Below are positions 38,858 to 46,933 of a DNA stretch of 64,000 bases, in pieces. The position numbers and the translations under genes are program-made. How positions within the stretch are numbered: the stretch's first letter is position 1; the number at the start of each line of letters is the position of its first letter. This DNA is from Myxococcus stipitatus (GTDB taxonomy: Bacteria > Myxococcota > Myxococcia > Myxococcales > Myxococcaceae): NCBI RefSeq assembly GCF_038561935.1, contig NZ_CP102770.1, forward strand, positions 3,100,001 through 3,164,000, given 5' to 3'. Below the pieces are notes generated by a model. It was not told the DNA's origin. It saw only the letters and a program-made list of their open reading frames with translations, and searched no databases.

Positions 38858-39388
38858 TCAGTACCTGGCCCTTTCCTCGACGGCCCGCTCGCGGGTGGGC
38901 ACGAGGAAGCTGCGCTCGAAGGAGAGGAAGGCCTCGCCCTTCGACGTGAGGCCCACCGTCTCGCAGGTGATGATTCCCTCGCCGGCCCTGCCGGTGGACA
39001 GCCGCTTCCCCAGGATGCGGCTCTCCGCGTAGAGCGTGTCGCCCGCGAAGATGGGGTGCGTCAGGCGAATCTTGTCCCAGCCGAGGTTGGCGGTGGCCCG
39101 GCCGCTGGTGCTGCGCACGCTCATCCCGCAGACGATGCTGAAGGTCACCAGGCTGGAGATGAGCGGCCGGCGCCACACCGTCTGCTCGCAGTACGCGGCA
39201 TCCAGGTGCAGCGGGGACGGGTTCATCGCCAGCGTGTTCATCAGGACGTTGTCCGCCTCCGTCACCGTCCTGCCGGGGCGGTGCTCGAAGACGTCCCCCA
39301 CCGTGAAGTCCTCGTAGTGGAAGCCCAGGACCTCGCGGTAGCGCTGCGGGCCCAGCCGTTTGTAGCCGGTGATTCCGGTGCCCTCCAT
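38858..39388 (-). CDS. MaoC-family (R)-specific hydratase, mesaconyl/itaconyl-CoA hydratase-like
   Basis: 176 residues. The hydratase-2 motif is present as GRTVTEADNVLMNTLAMNPSPLHLDAAYCE, containing the Asp/His pair (D in EADN, H in PLHLD). The core continues VWRRPLISSLVTFSIVCGMSV and RLTHPIFAGDTLYAES. The layout resembles beta-methylmalyl/mesaconyl-type MaoC hydratases. These are often paired with CitE-like lyases, as here (40703-41548). It would hydrate or dehydrate a branched or dicarboxylic enoyl-CoA. Thirty-five bp separate it from the preceding alpha-oxoamine synthase. Confidence 0.88.
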   Translation of the reverse strand: MEGTGITGYKRLGPQRYREVLGFHYEDFTVGDVFEHRPGRTVTEADNVLMNTLAMNPSPLHLDAAYCEQTVWRRPLISSLVTFSIVCGMSVRSTSGRATANLGWDKIRLTHPIFAGDTLYAESRILGKRLSTGRAGEGIITCETVGLTSKGEAFLSFERSFLVPTRERAVEERARY

Positions 39389-39423
39389 GGTGTGTCTCCT
39401 CGTGGCCTGAAGGTGGGCGCCGC

Positions 39424-40656
39424 TCAGAAGCGGGAGAGGATGGCCTGGACGTCGTCGCAGAAGGTGCGCACCTGCGCCTCGCTCATGTCCGCGCGCATCA
39501 TCACGCGCACGCCCGCTTCGCCTCGGGCGACGACGGGGAAGAACACCGCCGAGCAGTAGTAGCCCCGCTGGTACAGCTCCGCGGACAGGCGGATGGCGCG
39601 GTCCTCCTCGCCCACCTGGATGAGGCGGATGGGCATTCCGTTGCCCGCGTGCGGCGAGGGGAAGCGGCTGTCGAAGATCTGGATGTTGCGCTGCAGCTGG
39701 TCCTGGAGCTGGCGCAGCTCCGGCGTGCGGTGCAGCGCGATGCTCGCGAGCGAGGCCCCCAGCGACGGCGTCTGGAGGTTCTGCGACCAGGCCAGCGGCC
39801 CCGCGTTCCGGTAGAGGAAGTCGAAGATTCTCTCGCTGCCCAGCATGGCGATGCCGCCCGAGCTGCCGAAGGCCTTGGCCAGCGACGCGACAATCATCGT
39901 CAGCGGGTTCATCTTCAGCCGCGAGCGGACGTAGCCCTCGCCCCGCTCACCGGCAATCGAGAGCGAGTGGGAGTCGTCGATGTAGAGGAAGAGCCCGTAG
40001 CGCTCCTGGAGCTGCAACAGGCCCTCGAGCGCCAGCAGGCCGCCCATGGAGTAGGCGCCATCCGCGACATAGGCCACGCGGGGGTACTTCTTGCAGACGT
40101 CCTCCAGGTAGTTGAGGTCGTTGTGGGGACTGGTGAGGACCAGGCTCTCGTCGCCACAGATGGGCTTGATGTAGGCCATCGAGAAGTGACAGTAGCGGTC
40201 GAACACCATCACCCGAGGCTTGCCGTCCTCGGTGACGTGGCCGGAGGCGAGCAGCGGGAGGATGCCCGCGGTCAGCGCGCTGCACGTGGCGCCGGGCAGG
40301 GTGGGGCAGCCGTACATCTCGCGGAAGCCCTCCTCCATGCGCGCCATGTGGTCCAGGCGGATGCGCAGCGTGGACATGGCCAGGCTGTTGGTGCCGGCCT
40401 CGCGGAGCGCGTCGATGGAGCCTTGCAGGATGCGCGGGTGGTGGTTGAGGCCCAGGTAGGAGCACGAGCAGAGCGTCATGAACGCGTGGCCCGTCTTCGT
40501 ATCGACGAGTCGGTTGTTCGACTCGAAGTTCACCCGGAGCCCGATGAGCCCGTGGTCCTTGGCCGTCTGCCAGCCCCGGTCTCCCACGGCGATGAGCTTC
40601 TCGTTGTTGCGGTAGCGCCGGGGACCCAAGACGCTCTGCTCGGTGGTCTCTTCCAT
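39424..40656 (-). CDS. Alpha-oxoamine synthase (AONS/BioF-like)
   Basis: 410 residues. GGAG lies 5 bases before ATG 40656. PLP fold type I with the alpha-oxoamine synthase layout: SCSYLGLNHHPRI, PHNDLNYLED, YIDDSHSLSIAGERGEG (Asp227, His230) and the PLP Lys261 in SLAKAFGSSGG. These enzymes decarboxylatively condense an amino acid with an acyl-CoA or acyl-ACP to give an aminoketone (BioF, Kbl, serine palmitoyltransferase). No other biotin or sphingolipid genes are near, so it is likely dedicated to this pathway. The aminoketone would suit release by the NRPS C2 domain (inference). Confidence 0.9.
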   Translation of the reverse strand: MEETTEQSVLGPRRYRNNEKLIAVGDRGWQTAKDHGLIGLRVNFESNNRLVDTKTGHAFMTLCSCSYLGLNHHPRILQGSIDALREAGTNSLAMSTLRIRLDHMARMEEGFREMYGCPTLPGATCSALTAGILPLLASGHVTEDGKPRVMVFDRYCHFSMAYIKPICGDESLVLTSPHNDLNYLEDVCKKYPRVAYVADGAYSMGGLLALEGLLQLQERYGLFLYIDDSHSLSIAGERGEGYVRSRLKMNPLTMIVASLAKAFGSSGGIAMLGSERIFDFLYRNAGPLAWSQNLQTPSLGASLASIALHRTPELRQLQDQLQRNIQIFDSRFPSPHAGNGMPIRLIQVGEEDRAIRLSAELYQRGYYCSAVFFPVVARGEAGVRVMMRADMSEAQVRTFCDDVQAILSRF

Positions 40657-40702
40657 GTGGACTCCTCCTGGGGTTGTTGGGGGAAGGGGGAATGCGCCGG
40701 GC

Positions 40703-41548
40703 TCAGCCCCCTTGGGAGCCGAACTCCTCGAGCGTGCGCTTCGCCGCCTCGACGAACGGGGCACCCATCATGGTCCCCTCCACCACGCAGATGTTGAAGT
40801 CGCGCGCCTGGCTTTCCTTGACGATCTTCCGAGCCTTGCTCAGCGTGTGTTCGTCTGGAGAGAAGGCTTGATGGATGACGTCCACCTGGCGGGGATGCAC
40901 CGCGGCCTTGCCACTGAAACCCATGCTCCGGGCCAGACGACACTCGAGCCGAAGGGCTTCCTCGTCCGACATGTTGAACAGCGGTGAGTCAACGACTTGC
41001 ACATGGGCGGCGCGCGCGGCGGTGACGAGCCGGGCGCGAGCGTATTGCAATGGCTCCCACGACAGCGTCGCGCCGATGCTGAAGGAGTAATCCGCCGAGC
41101 CGAACACGAGCGCCTTGAGCCGGGGCGTCGCGCTGGCGATGGCGTGGACGTTCTCCACGCCGCGAGGGGTCTCCACCAGGGCGAGCAGGTCGACCTGGGA
41201 GCAGCTCGTCCCGAGCACCTGCTCGACGATCTCCAGGTCTCGGGGGGACTCCACCTTGGGAATCAGCACCGCGTCGGGTTTGACCGCGTACTCCCGCAGG
41301 GCGAGCAGGTCCCTGAAGCCCTCGGGGCGGGTGACGCTGTTCACGCGGATGGCGCGCCGGCTGGGGCCGCGCGGAACGGTGAAGAACGCCTCCGCCTGCT
41401 GCCGCGCCGCGTCCTTGTGTTGGGCCGCCACGGAATCCTCGAGGTCGACCAGGGCGATGTCCGCACCGGCTTGCTGTCCCCGGGCGAAGCGGTCCACGGC
41501 GAGGGCTGGCGTGAACAAGATGCAGCGGCAATACCGTGTGAACATCAT
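40703..41548 (-). CDS. HpcH/HpaI (CitE-like) CoA-ester lyase
   Basis: 281 residues, TIM barrel of the CitE/malyl-CoA lyase group: RCILFTPAL at the start, DIALVDLEDSVA, LIPKVESPRDLE, LALVETPRGVENVH (metal-binding Glu) and ALVFGSADYSFSIGA (metal-binding Asp region), then SGKAAVHPRQV. Family members cleave or form malyl-, citramalyl- or methylmalyl-CoA. First gene of the biosynthetic operon, 46 bp before the oxoamine synthase. Two successive ATG codons at 41548 and 41545 are possible starts. Together with the MaoC gene it could supply or consume an unusual CoA ester. Confidence 0.9.
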   Translation of the reverse strand: MMFTRYCRCILFTPALAVDRFARGQQAGADIALVDLEDSVAAQHKDAARQQAEAFFTVPRGPSRRAIRVNSVTRPEGFRDLLALREYAVKPDAVLIPKVESPRDLEIVEQVLGTSCSQVDLLALVETPRGVENVHAIASATPRLKALVFGSADYSFSIGATLSWEPLQYARARLVTAARAAHVQVVDSPLFNMSDEEALRLECRLARSMGFSGKAAVHPRQVDVIHQAFSPDEHTLSKARKIVKESQARDFNICVVEGTMMGAPFVEAAKRTLEEFGSQGG

Positions 41549-41646
41549 GGTCGCCTCCGAGGGAAAGCCTGCCAGGCGCGCACCCGTGGCGTTCGAGCCG
41601 GAGAGGCTCGGTGACTCGCTCGAGGTGCGGTGAAACAGTGTTTGTC

Positions 41647-41675
41647 TGGGTACTCTCGTGTCTTCGCGATGTCAA
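41647..41675 (-). promoter_or_regulatory. Candidate promoter of the biosynthetic operon
   Basis: On the minus strand TTGACA (41675-41670) is followed after exactly 17 bp by TACCCA (41652-41647). The -35 is perfect, the -10 poor. It would give a leader of roughly 90 bases before the CitE-like start at 41548. This is a motif match only. Confidence 0.4.
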
Positions 41676-41712
41676 GAATGGCTACAAGCAATTGCTCCGG
41701 GGTTCGAGTGCT

Positions 41713-41742
41713 ATGGAGTGATATGTCTTTCAATGGAGTGAT
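41713..41742. repeat. Direct repeat ATGGAGTGAT, 20 bp apart
   Basis: ATGGAGTGAT occurs at 41713-41722 and 41733-41742, exactly two helical turns apart on the same face of the DNA, in an AT-richer part of the divergent intergenic region. It lies upstream of the candidate operon promoter (read on the minus strand), a position suited to an activator. Confidence 0.45.
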
Positions 41743-42008
41743 GCGTGGCTCTACGTTTTGATATGTGTTTGTGAGCTGGGAAGGACTGGCGCGTCGCGTC
41801 GTCGCGGGTGTGAGCCGGAAGTGCCAGGAGTCGGAATACGACGCCGTGTGTGTGAGTTGAGCGCCGCCGAGTGGGCCTGCCCGCAGCAATTTCCGTCAAC
41901 GCGGGATTGCTCCACCGGGGTCGACTCCAAGCAGTGGGGGGCGTGCTTCGGACGCGGCGCGCCAGGGCGGGTGACGATGTGGCACTTCAACCGAGGGGAC
42001 GACGTCGA

Positions 42009-43229
42009 ATGAGATATCTTCTGCTCCTGCTATCCCTGCTGTCGGGCTGTGCCTCCGTCCCCAAGGGGGAGGCGCCTCGGGCCGCCGCGCCGGTCTCCGA
42101 TATGGACCGCATCGTCGGAGACCTCTGTGGCAAGCAGCTCGCGCTGCTGGGCGAGGAGGCCCACCACGGCAGCGGAAGGACCGTCGCCTTCAAGGTCGAG
42201 CTGGTGCGCAGGCTCGTGGAGGAGTGTCAGTTCGACGCCTTCTTCATCGAGGCGGGCACCTACGACTTCGTGAACATCGCGGAGCGCTTGAAGGCGGGAG
42301 CGTCCGTGGACGAGGCCCTGGTGGCGACGGCCATCGGAGGGCTGTGGGCCCACCAGGAGATGGCGCCCCTGGTTCCCTTCCTCACGCAGCGGCTCAACGC
42401 GGGGACGCTGGTCGCGGGAGGCCTGGATGATCAGCTCAACCGGGACACGTATGCCCATCGCCAGATGACCGCGGAGCTCCTCCCGCTGCTGGAAGGGGCC
42501 CGGCGGGAGGCGTGTGGCGCGGAGCTCGAGCGATACATGGGCTGGCGATATGACGACGCCCATCCCTACACGGCTGAGACAGTGGGGCGCATCCGAGGCT
42601 GCTTCAGCGAGATGGCGTCCGCGCTCTCACGGCCACAGGCGGCGGGAGGCGCGAGGACCCAGGGCTATCTCCAGATGGTCCACAGCCTGGACCGCTTCTT
42701 CGAGCGCCAGGCCGCGGGCTTCTCCCCATCCCCCGTGCAAGGGCGCGACTGGGGGGCCTACAACGGGCGGGCCCGCTCCATGTTCACGAACCTGGAGTGG
42801 CTCCTGGCCCAGTCCGAGAGGCCTCGAAAGGCGATTGTCTGGCTCGCCACCATCCATGCCGCGAAGGACTTCGGGGCGTTGGACGGAGACCTGCGGGAGG
42901 CCATCCCCTTCGGGTCCTTCGTCCAGGCCCGGTTCGGGGCGGACGCCTTCGTGCTGGGCTTCTCCGCGCATGGCGGAAGCTACGCCCCCGTCAGCAACAA
43001 GCGCACGCAGGTGCTGGAGCCCGCCCGGGCGGACTCCCTCGAGGGCTGGGCGTTCTCGGGCCAGGCCTCGGATGACACCCGGTACCTGGACGCGGGCCAG
43101 CTCCGCGACCTGGGCTCCAGGGCGGCCCGTCCCATCAGCTACGCGTGGATGACGGGGCCCTGGGCCACGGTCCTGGATGGGCTGGTGGTCTTCCGGGAAG
43201 AGTCGCCGCCGACCGCGCTGGCCCGCTGA
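42009..43229 (+). CDS. Erythromycin-esterase-like lipoprotein
   Basis: 406 residues. ATG 42009 is preceded by GAGGGGA at about 9 bases. The signal ends in the lipobox LLSGC. The fold markers of the erythromycin esterase family (PF05139) are present: LALLGEEAHHGSG with the conserved Glu and His, FDAFFIEAGTYDF, GGLWAHQEMAPLV, and IVWLATIHAAKDFG later with another His. True Ere enzymes hydrolyse macrolide lactones; many homologues have other or unknown substrates. It is exported and lipid-anchored, unlike cytoplasmic Ere. Divergent from the biosynthetic operon, it could be a linked resistance or processing enzyme, which is speculative. Confidence 0.82.
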   Translation: MRYLLLLLSLLSGCASVPKGEAPRAAAPVSDMDRIVGDLCGKQLALLGEEAHHGSGRTVAFKVELVRRLVEECQFDAFFIEAGTYDFVNIAERLKAGASVDEALVATAIGGLWAHQEMAPLVPFLTQRLNAGTLVAGGLDDQLNRDTYAHRQMTAELLPLLEGARREACGAELERYMGWRYDDAHPYTAETVGRIRGCFSEMASALSRPQAAGGARTQGYLQMVHSLDRFFERQAAGFSPSPVQGRDWGAYNGRARSMFTNLEWLLAQSERPRKAIVWLATIHAAKDFGALDGDLREAIPFGSFVQARFGADAFVLGFSAHGGSYAPVSNKRTQVLEPARADSLEGWAFSGQASDDTRYLDAGQLRDLGSRAARPISYAWMTGPWATVLDGLVVFREESPPTALAR

Positions 43230-43243
43230 TGGCCGGGACCCCG

Positions 43244-43272
43244 GGCGGGCACGCCTGCTCCGCGTGCCCGCC
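43244..43272. terminator. Bidirectional terminator between convergent genes
   Basis: A perfect 11-bp GC-rich stem (GGCGGGCACGC at 43244-43254, GCGTGCCCGCC at 43262-43272) with a 7-base loop is centred in the 60-bp gap between the esterase-like gene and the heparinase-like gene. Confidence 0.75.
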
Positions 43273-43289
43273 TCGTGGCCGGTTGGGGA

Positions 43290-46200
43290 CTACGGGGCCC
43301 AGACCGGCCCGTTCCCCGTGACGGTCATCGCCTGCACGTTCGTGCGCAGCGGGGACGGGGTGGCCATGCCGGTGGCGGCGTAGCCGAAGCTGCCGCCGGT
43401 GCTCTGGATGCCCTTCTCGAAGCTGACCACCGCGGTGCCTCGGGTCGGGTGCGTCATCGTCACCGTGTACGCGGTCGACGTCTCGTTCAGCGTGAGCTGG
43501 AGGTTCACCCCGCTTGTGTCCTTGGCCTGGACCACGTTCAGGAAGTGGCTCACCACCTGGCCGTTGGTCTCGACTTCGCCACGGAACTGGCCGACGGGGT
43601 ACGTGTACGTGCCGTTGGGGCGCAGCGGGCCGCGCTCGTCGATGACGCGCCGGGTGGGGGCCGCCGGCACCAGCGTGCTGACGCGCACCTCCTGGGTGCC
43701 GCTGGTCGCGGACCACGTGTTGCCCGTGAGCACGGGGTTGCTCGGGAAGTGGATGATGAAGGTCTTGTCGACGGAGGTGTCGGCGTTCGAGCTCTCCACG
43801 CGGTCGAACACCACCAGCGTGTCGAGCGGACGCACGAACAGCGTCTCACGAATCACGCGGCCCGCGTGCGGGTTGCCCACCTCCGCCTCGCGGTGTGCCC
43901 ACTCGTCGTTCAAGTCATACACCCCCGTCAGGTCCACGGCGGCGTAGTTGATGACCGGCGTCGACTCGAGGCGCAGCATCTGGGGCGCGTGGTGGTAGTA
44001 GCCCACCGTGCCCCGGCCCTCGAACAGCAGGGTGTTGTGCGCCACGGGGGCTTCGGTGTCGACCACGCCTTCGCCCGCGGGGCCGACAATCGTGTTCGCG
44101 TAGCCGACCGTCTCCCGCACCAGGAACTCACCCGCGCGCCACACCTGGAAGTTGCCGGAGTCGCGGTGCGTGTGGCCCGCGTTGGCCGTCACACCGAACT
44201 GGAGGTTGAGCACGGTGGCGTCGGGGGCCCAGGCCGTCTTCGCGTAGACCATGCCCAGACCCGAGGCGTGGTAGTCGAGCGGCAGCTCACTCAGGCTGCG
44301 CGCCGGCACCGCCGCCAGCGTGTCGCTGTAGACATAGCGGATGTGACGCTCGTCGATGGGGTGCCCGGTGAGCTCCAGGAAGCGCTTGGCGTAGCCGGCG
44401 ATGGGCTGCGTCGACCACTCCTCGATGAGCGGCGCGAAGTAGCTGCCCAGCAGCGTCTGCGCGGTGTTGCCCGGGGGATAGCGGGTCAGCCAGCGCTCGT
44501 CGTCGTTGTAGGGGAACGTCTCGAACATCTGGAAGGTCCCCACGCGGGTGGGACCCGGCGTCGTCGAGTAGATGGACCAGAAGACGGTCTCCATGAAGTG
44601 GCTCGTCTGGTTCCACATGTCATGGCCATACAGGCCGAGCGTGGTGAACGGAGTCGTCAGGTAGCCGAACGTCCGGCGGCCGTAGGTGGAGCCCTCGTGG
44701 GGCGCGCCCCCCTTGCCGGAGGTCTGGAGGTAGGGCCGCAGCGAGAACTGCCAACGCGACTTCATCGCGTACTGGAGGAGCGTGTCGGCGTAGGGCTGGT
44801 TCTCGTGCCACGTGGCGATGGCCCACAGAATCGAGTTGCGGAAGTAACCCGTGTAGTAGTTGTTGCCCTCCATGCCGATGCCGCCCCAGACCTTGTCGTT
44901 GAGCTTGCTGATGGCGTTGTTCCAGCGGTCCTGGAGGGTCGTGATTTCCGCCGGCAGCAGGTGGGCGAAGCACCAGTCATAGGTGAGGATGACGGCCTCG
45001 CCGTACCAGCGGGCCGGGTCGCTGGCCGCGGAGGTCTCCGCCACGGTGACCTGGGTGTTCACCGCCCAGGTGATGGCGGCGCGGCACGAGGCCGCCGAGC
45101 CCGTGATGAGGGAGTGCATGGCCGCGTCGATGGCCTGGTCGGGGCCCTGCACGGTCGCCGCGGGCGTGTAGGGGTTCTGGGCGAAGTGCGCCTGCGCTCG
45201 GGCGAGCCGGTTGCCGGTGAACCAGATGCGCGGGTGCGTGGTGGGGATGTTGAGGACCACCGGCGCCCCGTTGGCGATGGTGACGGTGATGGGGGCGGAG
45301 GTGGTGCGGTTGCCACCGCGGTCCCTGGCCACCGCCGTCACGGGGAAGGTGCCATCGCTCAGGAGGGTGGTGGAGACGGTGACCCAGTACGGATAGGACA
45401 CGTCCTCGGCGCCCACGTTCTGCCCGTTCACCTGGAGCTGCACGCCCGCGAGGGCCATGTTGTCCGACGCGCTCATCTTGAACGTGACGGTGCCGCCCAG
45501 CGTGAGGCCGCTGGCGGGGGAGACAATCTGGACCTCGGGCGGGACGGTGTCCGGCGGCGGCGCGCTCACGTTGATGGCCACCGGCGCGGACGTGGTGACG
45601 TTGCCCACGGCGTCGCGCGCCACGGCGGTCAGCTGGCGGATGCCGTAGGGCTGGAGGTTCTCGGTGTCGAGCAGCACCGTCCAGGGCGCCGCCTCATCGG
45701 CCGCGCCGACGGGGACGCCATCGAGCTCGACGTGGACCCGGGTGACGCCCACGTCGTCGGTCGCGTTGAGCCGCACGGAGAACAGGCCGCTCACCGTCGC
45801 GTTCGCCGCGGGGTCGATGACGGACACCTGCGGAGGCGCGGTGTCGATGATGGGGTTGTTGACGGTGATGCGCACGCCCGCGGAGGTCGTGAGGTTGCCC
45901 GCGGCGTCGCGCGCGTGCGCGGTCAGCACATGGTCGCCATTGCGAAGCTGCGTGGTGTCGAGCTGCGCCGAGGACAGGTTCCGGCCATCGACGCGCAGCT
46001 GCGTGCTCGTGACGCCGACGTTGTCGCTCGCGCTCGCGGTGATGGCGACCGTGCCCTGCACCGTCGTGCCGTTGGCGGGGGAGGTGATGGCGACCGTCGG
46101 CGGCGTGGTGTCGCTGCGCGGCCCCGGCGCGGTGTACTCCAGGGTGAGCACCGGCCGGCGCTCCGGCTCGGTGGCCAGCTGGGTGAACACCTTGGCCACC

Positions 46201-46811
46201 TTGCTCAGCTGGGTGTTGGCCAGCAGGATGCCCTGGTTGGTGGACGGGTCATCCACCCACGACTGCACCACCGCGACGTTGAGCGGCACGTCGTGGAAGC
46301 TCACGGTGGTGGGGAACGTGGTGAGCTCGAACGACGTTCCGGCGACCAGGTCCGTCCCCGCGCCCTGCGCGCCCAGCCGGTCCCACTCCAGGCCGTTCTC
46401 GCGGAACTGCCAGCCCAGCGCGCTGGCCTGGAGGCTCCAGGGCGTCTGGACGTAGGAGCCTCGAATCGAGAACCCGCTGTGCCAGGTCTCCACCGCGAGG
46501 CGCAGCGTCGCGCTCTGAATCACGGACCCCGCCGGGATGCCGAGCTGGGGGAAGCGCAGCAGCGCCTCGATTTCGTAGTCGGGAGTCTGGAAGACGCCGA
46601 TGAGCGACTCGTTGCGATACGCCGAGCCGTTCTGCGTCATTCCCTGGCTGGTGATGGCCACCGACTCCAGCGTCGTCACCGGCACCGTCACGGCCTGCCG
46701 GGTCGTCCCCGTCGCCTGCGTGGGTTCGACGTCCTTCGAGCAGCCCGCGAACAAGAGGACTGCCAGCATTCCTGAATACAACCGCATCGAGCGGCTTTGT
46801 CTTGAGTTCAT
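43290..46811 (-). CDS. Heparinase II/III-like lipoprotein with DNRLRE and three Ig-like domains
   Basis: 1173 residues. The lipobox LFAGC puts the lipidated Cys at residue 24. Residues about 35-225 are a DNRLRE-type (CBM96-like) beta domain (ALLRFPQLGIPAGSVIQSATLRL, VQSWVDDPSTNQGILL). Three Ig-like repeats of about 90 residues follow, each opening with PP-x-V-x-I-x-SPA and SASDNVGV-like motifs. The C-terminal 650 residues are a heparinase II/III-type alpha-toroid plus beta-sandwich (HPRIWFTGNRLARAQ, GMEGNNYYTGYFRNSILWAI, GVTANAGHTHRDSGNFQVW, NTLLFEGRG). It probably cleaves a uronic-acid polysaccharide at the cell surface; the exact glycan is unknown. Start ATG 46811. Confidence 0.85.
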   Translation of the reverse strand: MNSRQSRSMRLYSGMLAVLLFAGCSKDVEPTQATGTTRQAVTVPVTTLESVAITSQGMTQNGSAYRNESLIGVFQTPDYEIEALLRFPQLGIPAGSVIQSATLRLAVETWHSGFSIRGSYVQTPWSLQASALGWQFRENGLEWDRLGAQGAGTDLVAGTSFELTTFPTTVSFHDVPLNVAVVQSWVDDPSTNQGILLANTQLSKVAKVFTQLATEPERRPVLTLEYTAPGPRSDTTPPTVAITSPANGTTVQGTVAITASASDNVGVTSTQLRVDGRNLSSAQLDTTQLRNGDHVLTAHARDAAGNLTTSAGVRITVNNPIIDTAPPQVSVIDPAANATVSGLFSVRLNATDDVGVTRVHVELDGVPVGAADEAAPWTVLLDTENLQPYGIRQLTAVARDAVGNVTTSAPVAINVSAPPPDTVPPEVQIVSPASGLTLGGTVTFKMSASDNMALAGVQLQVNGQNVGAEDVSYPYWVTVSTTLLSDGTFPVTAVARDRGGNRTTSAPITVTIANGAPVVLNIPTTHPRIWFTGNRLARAQAHFAQNPYTPAATVQGPDQAIDAAMHSLITGSAASCRAAITWAVNTQVTVAETSAASDPARWYGEAVILTYDWCFAHLLPAEITTLQDRWNNAISKLNDKVWGGIGMEGNNYYTGYFRNSILWAIATWHENQPYADTLLQYAMKSRWQFSLRPYLQTSGKGGAPHEGSTYGRRTFGYLTTPFTTLGLYGHDMWNQTSHFMETVFWSIYSTTPGPTRVGTFQMFETFPYNDDERWLTRYPPGNTAQTLLGSYFAPLIEEWSTQPIAGYAKRFLELTGHPIDERHIRYVYSDTLAAVPARSLSELPLDYHASGLGMVYAKTAWAPDATVLNLQFGVTANAGHTHRDSGNFQVWRAGEFLVRETVGYANTIVGPAGEGVVDTEAPVAHNTLLFEGRGTVGYYHHAPQMLRLESTPVINYAAVDLTGVYDLNDEWAHREAEVGNPHAGRVIRETLFVRPLDTLVVFDRVESSNADTSVDKTFIIHFPSNPVLTGNTWSATSGTQEVRVSTLVPAAPTRRVIDERGPLRPNGTYTYPVGQFRGEVETNGQVVSHFLNVVQAKDTSGVNLQLTLNETSTAYTVTMTHPTRGTAVVSFEKGIQSTGGSFGYAATGMATPSPLRTNVQAMTVTGNGPVWAP

Positions 46812-46933
46812 GGTTTGTCGGTTAGTAGCAAGTGTCTGTCCGGTCCTCCAGTGGCACCTGTCACCACCATGTCAGGAAGCCTCGGTGGGTCGGTCCCTGG
46901 CTCGCGGTCCACGCCCACGGTCTCGGAGCCCGT

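Larger units (their letters stand above)
41549..42008. other. Divergent regulatory region between the biosynthetic operon and an esterase-like gene
   Basis: 460 bp with no convincing gene. The stretch 41640-41770 is clearly less GC-rich than its surroundings and holds the candidate promoter and the ATGGAGTGAT direct repeat. From 41770 to 42008 it is GC-rich again, and nothing else is seen apart from the GAGGGGA ribosome-binding site of the gene at 42009. Confidence 0.6.

Noticed and set aside
41549..42008. Sigma-54 promoter or riboswitch in the divergent region
   Set aside because: No GG-N10-GC element of the right type and no conserved RNA fold was recognised; only the weak sigma-70-like pair and the direct repeat stand out.
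43275..46775. A 1166-codon plus-strand open frame opposite the heparinase-like gene
   Set aside because: Composition is Arg/Val/His/Gly-rich with no domain pattern, while the minus strand encodes a clear multi-domain lipoprotein with a signal peptide.
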